Assembly (NCBI GenBank): GCA_963728475.1
Contig: CAVSKL010000002.1
Coordinates: 372,001 to 436,000, forward strand
Reading direction: 5' to 3'
Length of the DNA stretch: 64,000 bases
Source: CAVSKL01 sp963728475 [NCBI: Candidatus Eiseniibacteriota bacterium]
GTDB taxonomy: Bacteria > Eisenbacteria > RBG-16-71-46 > JABDJR01
Shown: positions 61,201-64,000 of the stretch, in pieces
How the letters are laid out: each line of letters starts with the position of its first letter
How positions within the stretch are numbered: the first letter of the stretch is position 1
The notes under the pieces: model-generated
The model's database searches: none
What the model saw: only the letters and a program-made list of their open reading frames with translations
Told to the model about the DNA's origin: nothing
Program-made: the position numbers and the translations under genes

Positions 61201-61338
61201 CGGGGAGCGGTCGCTCCACGCCCGCCACCACCCCGGCTCGGAGGGGCCCGCGGCCGGAGGATCTCCGCCGGGGGCGGCGCGTTCGCCGGAGTTGAGCGCG
61301 GCGAGCCAGGGAGCGGTGCCGGGAACGAAGGTGGACAT
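58288..61338 (-). CDS. lanM: Class II lanthionine synthetase
   Basis: 1016 residues, ATG at 61338 with GGAG upstream. The N-terminal ~600 residues form the LanM dehydratase: a lipid-kinase-like core with Lys229 in V-V-Y-K-P-R, D310-x-H312-x-E314-N315 and D327-x-E329. It phosphorylates and eliminates Ser/Thr to dehydro-amino acids. The C-terminal LanC-like cyclase has zinc ligands Cys884 (W-C-Y-G-A-P-G), Cys929 and His930 (L-C-H-G-D-L-G-N), where Cys thiols are added to make (methyl)lanthionine rings. One synthetase probably serves both precursors encoded upstream. Confidence 0.95.
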   Translation of the reverse strand: MSTFVPGTAPWLAALNSGERAAPGGDPPAAGPSEPGWWRAWSDRSPSPQSPEAPEHPLLAPAEPLVARAAARVRASLDGLAGPGRLDPEALGAGFRRAAAFRVLGILERTLVLELHVARLEGRLSGATGEERFRSFAGRLRDPAAVAALLEEYPVLARLVAERLRRAERAFTETAARWASDRDAVVREVLGGRDPGLLNALEGGAGDLHRGGRSVHLLGFDSGARVVYKPRSMAVDARFQELLQFLSPEGGGAPEPELLSHRTLAVLDRGTHGWSEFVAAAPCRDAAGVDRHHRRLGQLLALLHILEATDLHFENLIAAGEEPVPVDLETLFHPRPVRPPVASPDLRLTREAVDRSVLRVGLLPFRVGEGDGFEGVDVSGFASVEGQLTPDPVLRWEEAGTDAMHAARARLPMPGGANRPVLDGREADAADHVDAVAAGFTAMWRRLEERREALLAPGGPLARFAGTPVRAVLRATRAYALLLSESTHPDLLRDARDRDRHFDRLAVGVEDLPVLRRAIPAEHRDLWRGDVPSFTCVPAGTGLVTSDGEQLAGFFEEPALDAVRRRLDALGDEAELDRQRHLVRLALGTLALNRADPDRPPYAPPADADLLPGEGIAGELVARARRIGDWFATQAVRDGDLATWLGVEFREKRWTLVPMVEDLYAGVPGIALFLAYLGAVTGEERYLELARAGRRALEARLEREGSGLTAVGAMNGWGGVLYADAHLGALGADPGALDRAARIARRIPALLALDEDRDVVGGAAGAGAAILALHRATGDPDLLPAARACGESLLASARETGDGLAWVTRIGGDAPQIGFSHGNAGIGWALCELGRALDEPRYLEAARRALALERRLFWPELERWLDAPAGADAPIERAVAMAWCYGAPGIGYSRLGALRSLGDGALREELERAVRLTVERGFGRNHCLCHGDLGNLDFLDAAARFTGNPDLAAAVRDRTRRVVASLDRDGPLPGTRGGVDSAGLLNGRAGIGLGLLRLAAPGRVPSVLVLEPPEPR

Positions 61339-61448
61339 GGGAGGCTCCGGATCGTCGGCGGGGGTGGCCGCGCGCCCGGGGGGGCGCGGGCCGGAAGACG
61401 GGCGACGGAACCGGTGGGTCCCGCCGCCCGGTTACGCGCGAAACGCGC
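61339..61448 (-). terminator. Attenuator-like hairpins between the precursor and synthetase genes
   Basis: Directly after the precursor stop, GCGCG/CGCGC with loop AAA (61436-61448) forms a short hairpin. Further on CCGCGC/GCGCGG flanks a G-rich loop (about 61369-61390). Partial terminators here are usual in lanthipeptide operons and would give much more precursor than enzyme mRNA. Confidence 0.4.
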
Positions 61449-61670
61449 CTACGGACAGCAGGCGGTCCAGCCGCCGAACGAGCGCAGGGTGCAGAACCAC
61501 GCCGTGGTCATGAGCCGCGAGGCGGCGAGACCCGAAGCGTTCCTGAGCTCGTCGTCGGTGAGCTCGACCGCTCCCGCGGGATGGGTGGGAAGCCCGGCGG
61601 CCTCCTCCGCGCTCAGCGAGGCGCGGTACGCGGGATCCTTCCAGGCGCGAACAATGTCCTGGCCGGACAT
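61449..61670 (-). CDS. lanA2: Class II lanthipeptide precursor 2 (mersacidin/lichenicidin-like family)
   Basis: 73 residues, ATG with a strong AAGGAGG upstream. The leader V-R-A-W-K-D-P-A-Y-R-A-S-L-S, then H-P-A-G and E-L-T-D-D-E-L, is characteristic of the mersacidin/lichenicidin family. The leader ends E-L-R-N-A-S-G-L, where G-G or G-A is normal. If cut after Leu48 the core is 25 residues: Ser51, Thr55, Thr56, Thr61, Ser64, Thr69 and Cys60, Cys71, Cys72, allowing up to three rings. It shares TT, CT-x2-SF-x-GW and the CCP end with precursor 1. Confidence 0.88.
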   Translation of the reverse strand: MSGQDIVRAWKDPAYRASLSAEEAAGLPTHPAGAVELTDDELRNASGLAASRLMTTAWFCTLRSFGGWTACCP

Positions 61671-61757
61671 GGGTATCCTCCTTTCAGGGGGTGAAAGCGT
61701 TCCCCCCGCCTCCGCCCCACATCGTCCCGTGGAACGCGGATCGGACGGCGTACGGGA

Positions 61758-61976
61758 CTACGGGCAGCAGGAGCCCCAACCCCGGAAGCTGTACATGGTG
61801 CAGGCGAGGTTGGTGGTGCGGATGATGCCGGAGAGCCCGGTGGCGGCCTTGAGCTCGGTATCGGTGAGCTCGACCAGTCCCGCGGGATGCGGGGGAACGC
61901 GGGAAAGATCCTCCTCGCTCAGCGAGGCCCGGTAGGCCGGATCCTTCCACGCGCGGACGACATCCAACTCGGACAT
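61758..61976 (-). CDS. lanA1: Class II lanthipeptide precursor 1 (mersacidin/lichenicidin-like family)
   Basis: 72 residues from ATG at 61976 with TGAGGAG upstream; a longer frame from 62054 lacks a leader-like sequence. The leader matches precursor 2 (V-V-R-A-W-K-D-P-A-Y-R-A-S-L-S, H-P-A-G, E-L-T-D-T-E-L) and ends T-G-L. If cut after Leu48 the core is 24 residues: Ser49, Thr54, Thr55, Thr60, Ser63, Ser69 and Cys59, Cys70, Cys71. An 87-base spacer to precursor 2 contains a GCGTTCC/GGAACGC inverted repeat. First gene of the cluster. Confidence 0.88.
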   Translation of the reverse strand: MSELDVVRAWKDPAYRASLSEEDLSRVPPHPAGLVELTDTELKAATGLSGIIRTTNLACTMYSFRGWGSCCP

Positions 61977-62051
61977 GGGGGTACTCCTCAGGTGAGGACC
62001 TGCGCTCCCGACCCGGATCCCGGCCCGGCCCCGCCCGCGGAGCGCAACCTC

Positions 62052-62082
62052 CATCTAGCACGCGGGCGGCGGGAGCGGTCAA
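62052..62082 (-). promoter_or_regulatory. Candidate promoter of the lanthipeptide operon
   Basis: On the minus strand TTGACC (62082-62077) and a TAGATG-type -10 (62057-62052), spacer 19. Transcription would start about 70 bases upstream of the first precursor gene. The -10 is weak, so an activator may be needed. No dedicated regulator gene is adjacent. Confidence 0.35.
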
Positions 62083-62159
62083 GGCCCCACCCCCGGTCAT
62101 CGAGATTATGAATCACCCCCGGGCGCGCCGGCGGCCGCCGCGGGCCCGCTCCGCCTCGC

Positions 62160-62188
62160 TTGACAGCCGGCACCGGCGCGCATAACCT
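62160..62188 (+). promoter_or_regulatory. uvrA promoter
   Basis: TTGACA (62160-62165) and TAACCT (62183-62188), spacer 17. It is divergent from the lanthipeptide promoter ~80 bases away. Start near 62195, ~150 bases before the ATG at 62344. I see no clear LexA-type operator, and nothing coding between 62083 and 62343. Confidence 0.5.
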
Positions 62189-62343
62189 CTATCGCTTCCG
62201 GGACATGCGATCTTCTCTGGCCGGGCGGCGACGCTCTCGCGGAGCGCCCGGCGGCGGTTCTCCGGCGGCCCCCCTCGCCCTGCCGGTCCACCGCGAACCG
62301 ATCCCGTAACCGGCCTCGGGGACCCGACGTCGTCCGCTCGATC

Positions 62344-64000
62344 ATGCAAAACATTTCCATTCGCGGCGCCCGCGAACACAACCTCAAGAACGTCTCCCTG
62401 GAGATCCCCCGCGACAAGCTGGTGGTGATCACCGGGGTCAGCGGCTCCGGCAAGTCCAGCCTGGCCTTCGATACCATCTACGCCGAGGGGCAGCGGCGCT
62501 ACGTGGAGAGCCTCTCCGCCTACGCGCGGCAGTTCCTGGGACAGATGGAGAAGCCCGACGTCGACCACATCGACGGCCTCTCCCCGGCCATCTCGATCGA
62601 GCAGCGCACCGCAGCCCGCAACCCCCGCTCCACCGTGGCCACCGCCACCGAGATCTACGACTACCTCCGGCTCCTCTTCGCCCGGGTGGGCCGCCAGCAC
62701 TGCGTCGGCTGCGGCCGGCCGATCTCGCGGCAGACCGTGCAGGAGATGGCGGACCTGGTTCTGGCCGAGGCCCCGGGCCGGCGCACCCAGCTGCTGGCGC
62801 CGGTGGTGCGCGGGCGGAAAGGGGAGTACCGGGCTGAACTCCAGGAGATGAAGCGCGAGGGGTTCCTGCGGGCCCGGGTGGACGGCGAGTGGACCGAGCT
62901 CGAGACCACCCCCAAGCTCGACAAGAAACGTAAGCACACCATCGAGGTGGTGGTGGACCGGCTCCGCCCCGACCCCGCCCAGCGCCAGCGGCTCACCGAT
63001 TCGCTGGAAACCGCCCTCGGGCTTTCCGGCGGCCTGGTCACGGTGGTGGCGGAGGGGCTGGAAGAGCGGATCCTGAACGAGCACGCCACCTGCGTGGCCT
63101 GCGGGATCTCCTACCCGGACCTGGAACCGCGCATGTTCTCGTTCAACTCCCCCTACGGAGCCTGCCCCGAATGCGACGGGCTCGGCACCCGGATGGAGAT
63201 CGACCCGGAGCGGGTGGTCCCCGACCCCGGCCTCTCCATCGCCCAGGGGGCCATCGCCCCCTACGGGTCGCGGGTGGACAGCGCCTGGCTGGGGGCCAAG
63301 CTCAAGGGGCTGGCCCGGGCCTACAAGATCGACCTCGACCAACCGTGGAAGAAGCACCCCGCCCGCATCCGCAAGCTCCTCCTCTACGGGTCCAACGGCC
63401 AGGAATTCGACGTCAGCTACCGGGACTCCCGGTTCGCGATCAAGTACAAGCAGGAGTGGCGCGGAGTGATCCCCAACCTCATGCGCCGCTACCGCGACTC
63501 GGCCAGCGACAAGGTGCGCGACCACATCCAGCGCTACATGGGCATGACCGCGTGCCAGGCCTGCAGGGGGACCCGGTTGAAGCCGGAATCGCTGGCGGTC
63601 CGGTTGCACGGAGCGAACATCGCCGAGGTCTCGGCGCTGGCGGTCAAGCACGCGGTCCAGTGGGTGGACGGGCTCGAGCTCACCGAACGCGAGCGCCGGA
63701 TCGGCACCCAGGTCCTCAAGGAGATCCGCCAGCGCCTGCAGTTCATGGCCGACGTGGGCCTGGAGTACCTCACCCTCGATCGCAACGCCAGCACTCTCTC
63801 CGGGGGCGAGGCCCAGCGCATCCGGCTCGCCACCCAGGTGGGGTCGCGGCTCATGGGGGTGCTCTACGTCCTCGACGAGCCCTCGATCGGGCTGCACCAT
63901 CGCGACAACCAGCGGCTGCTGCGCACCCTCCTCGCCATGCGCGACCTGGGGAACACGGTGCTGGTGGTGGAGCACGATCTCGACACCATGCGGGCGGCGG
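62344..64000 (+). CDS. uvrA: Excinuclease ABC subunit A, N-terminal part (3' end outside window)
   Basis: 552 codons are visible from ATG at 62344 and the frame is open to the window edge. Walker [10 protein letters not shown] lies near residue 31, then [20 protein letters not shown] (the UvrA signature), two zinc C-x-x-C pairs (C-V-G-C and C-V-A-C, then C-P-E-C), and the ABC signature L-S-G-G-E-A-Q-R-I with L-D-E-P-S-I-G-L-H. UvrA recognises DNA damage and loads UvrB in nucleotide-excision repair. The second ATPase module lies mostly outside the window. Confidence 0.95.
   Translation, partial: MQNISIRGAREHNLKNVSLEIPRDKLVVITGVSGSGKSSLAFDTIYAEGQRRYVESLSAYARQFLGQMEKPDVDHIDGLSPAISIEQRTAARNPRSTVATATEIYDYLRLLFARVGRQHCVGCGRPISRQTVQEMADLVLAEAPGRRTQLLAPVVRGRKGEYRAELQEMKREGFLRARVDGEWTELETTPKLDKKRKHTIEVVVDRLRPDPAQRQRLTDSLETALGLSGGLVTVVAEGLEERILNEHATCVACGISYPDLEPRMFSFNSPYGACPECDGLGTRMEIDPERVVPDPGLSIAQGAIAPYGSRVDSAWLGAKLKGLARAYKIDLDQPWKKHPARIRKLLLYGSNGQEFDVSYRDSRFAIKYKQEWRGVIPNLMRRYRDSASDKVRDHIQRYMGMTACQACRGTRLKPESLAVRLHGANIAEVSALAVKHAVQWVDGLELTERERRIGTQVLKEIRQRLQFMADVGLEYLTLDRNASTLSGGEAQRIRLATQVGSRLMGVLYVLDEPSIGLHHRDNQRLLRTLLAMRDLGNTVLVVEHDLDTMRAA

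Noticed and set aside
62113-63975. 620-codon minus-strand frame at the window end
   Set aside because: It is antisense to uvrA, whose plus-strand frame has all family motifs and simply lacks a stop inside the window.

Overview
This is a very GC-rich (roughly 70% or more), gene-dense bacterial chromosome segment. Many starts are GTG or TTG, and many gene junctions are 4-bp GTGA/ATGA overlaps. TonB/ExbBD, TolC, a heptosyltransferase with a GmhB-like phosphatase, and two sigma-54 activators indicate a diderm bacterium. The overall style suggests an uncultured lineage such as Candidatus Eisenbacteria, Gemmatimonadota or a relative. That placement is an impression, not a measurement.

Layout. 1-10784: a translationally coupled surface-polysaccharide operon (GT2, nucleotidyltransferase-like protein, alkaline-phosphatase-fold protein, Wzx-type flippase, GT2, AsnB-type amidotransferase, LPG-synthase-like flippase, large membrane protein). 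10785-11384: a promoter and a ~520-nt hairpin-rich leader. 11385-16022: initiating sugar-phosphate transferase, GT39-like transferase and two GT4-like transferases. 16209-20981: PTS IIA (PtsN-like), a short C4 zinc-ribbon protein, threonine synthase, a GAF-RsbU phosphatase and a second threonine-synthase-like enzyme. 21010-29747: housekeeping genes (K+ channel, CDF exporter, TldD/TldE, ADP-forming acyl-CoA synthetase, inositol monophosphatase, CMD-family protein). 29889-34230: DUF1028-TPR protein and two sigma-54 activators, one with a degenerate receiver. 34341-46863: S41 protease, two membrane glycosyltransferases, PspC protein, a heptosyltransferase interrupted by a -1 frame change at a G7 tract, GmhB, DUF4388 protein, TPR membrane protein, asparaginyl-tRNA synthetase. 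47229-49652: exbB-exbD-exbD-tonB. 50030-56114: tolC-hlyD-macB ATPase plus two MacB-type permeases. 56105-61976 (minus): a class II lanthipeptide cluster with two mersacidin/lichenicidin-like precursors, LanM and a C39-peptidase ABC exporter. 62344-end: uvrA, cut by the window end.

The most interesting parts are the lanthipeptide cluster (paired precursors with a shared CT-x2-SF-x-GW-x2-CCP core, a Gly-Leu leader end, and an exporter that seems to lack the usual oxyanion Gln), the candidate programmed -1 frameshift in the heptosyltransferase, and the PLP-enzyme/RsbU/PLP-enzyme operon preceded by a PtsN and FlgZ/CT398-like pair. No tRNA, rRNA, CRISPR array, insertion sequence or phage gene was recognised.
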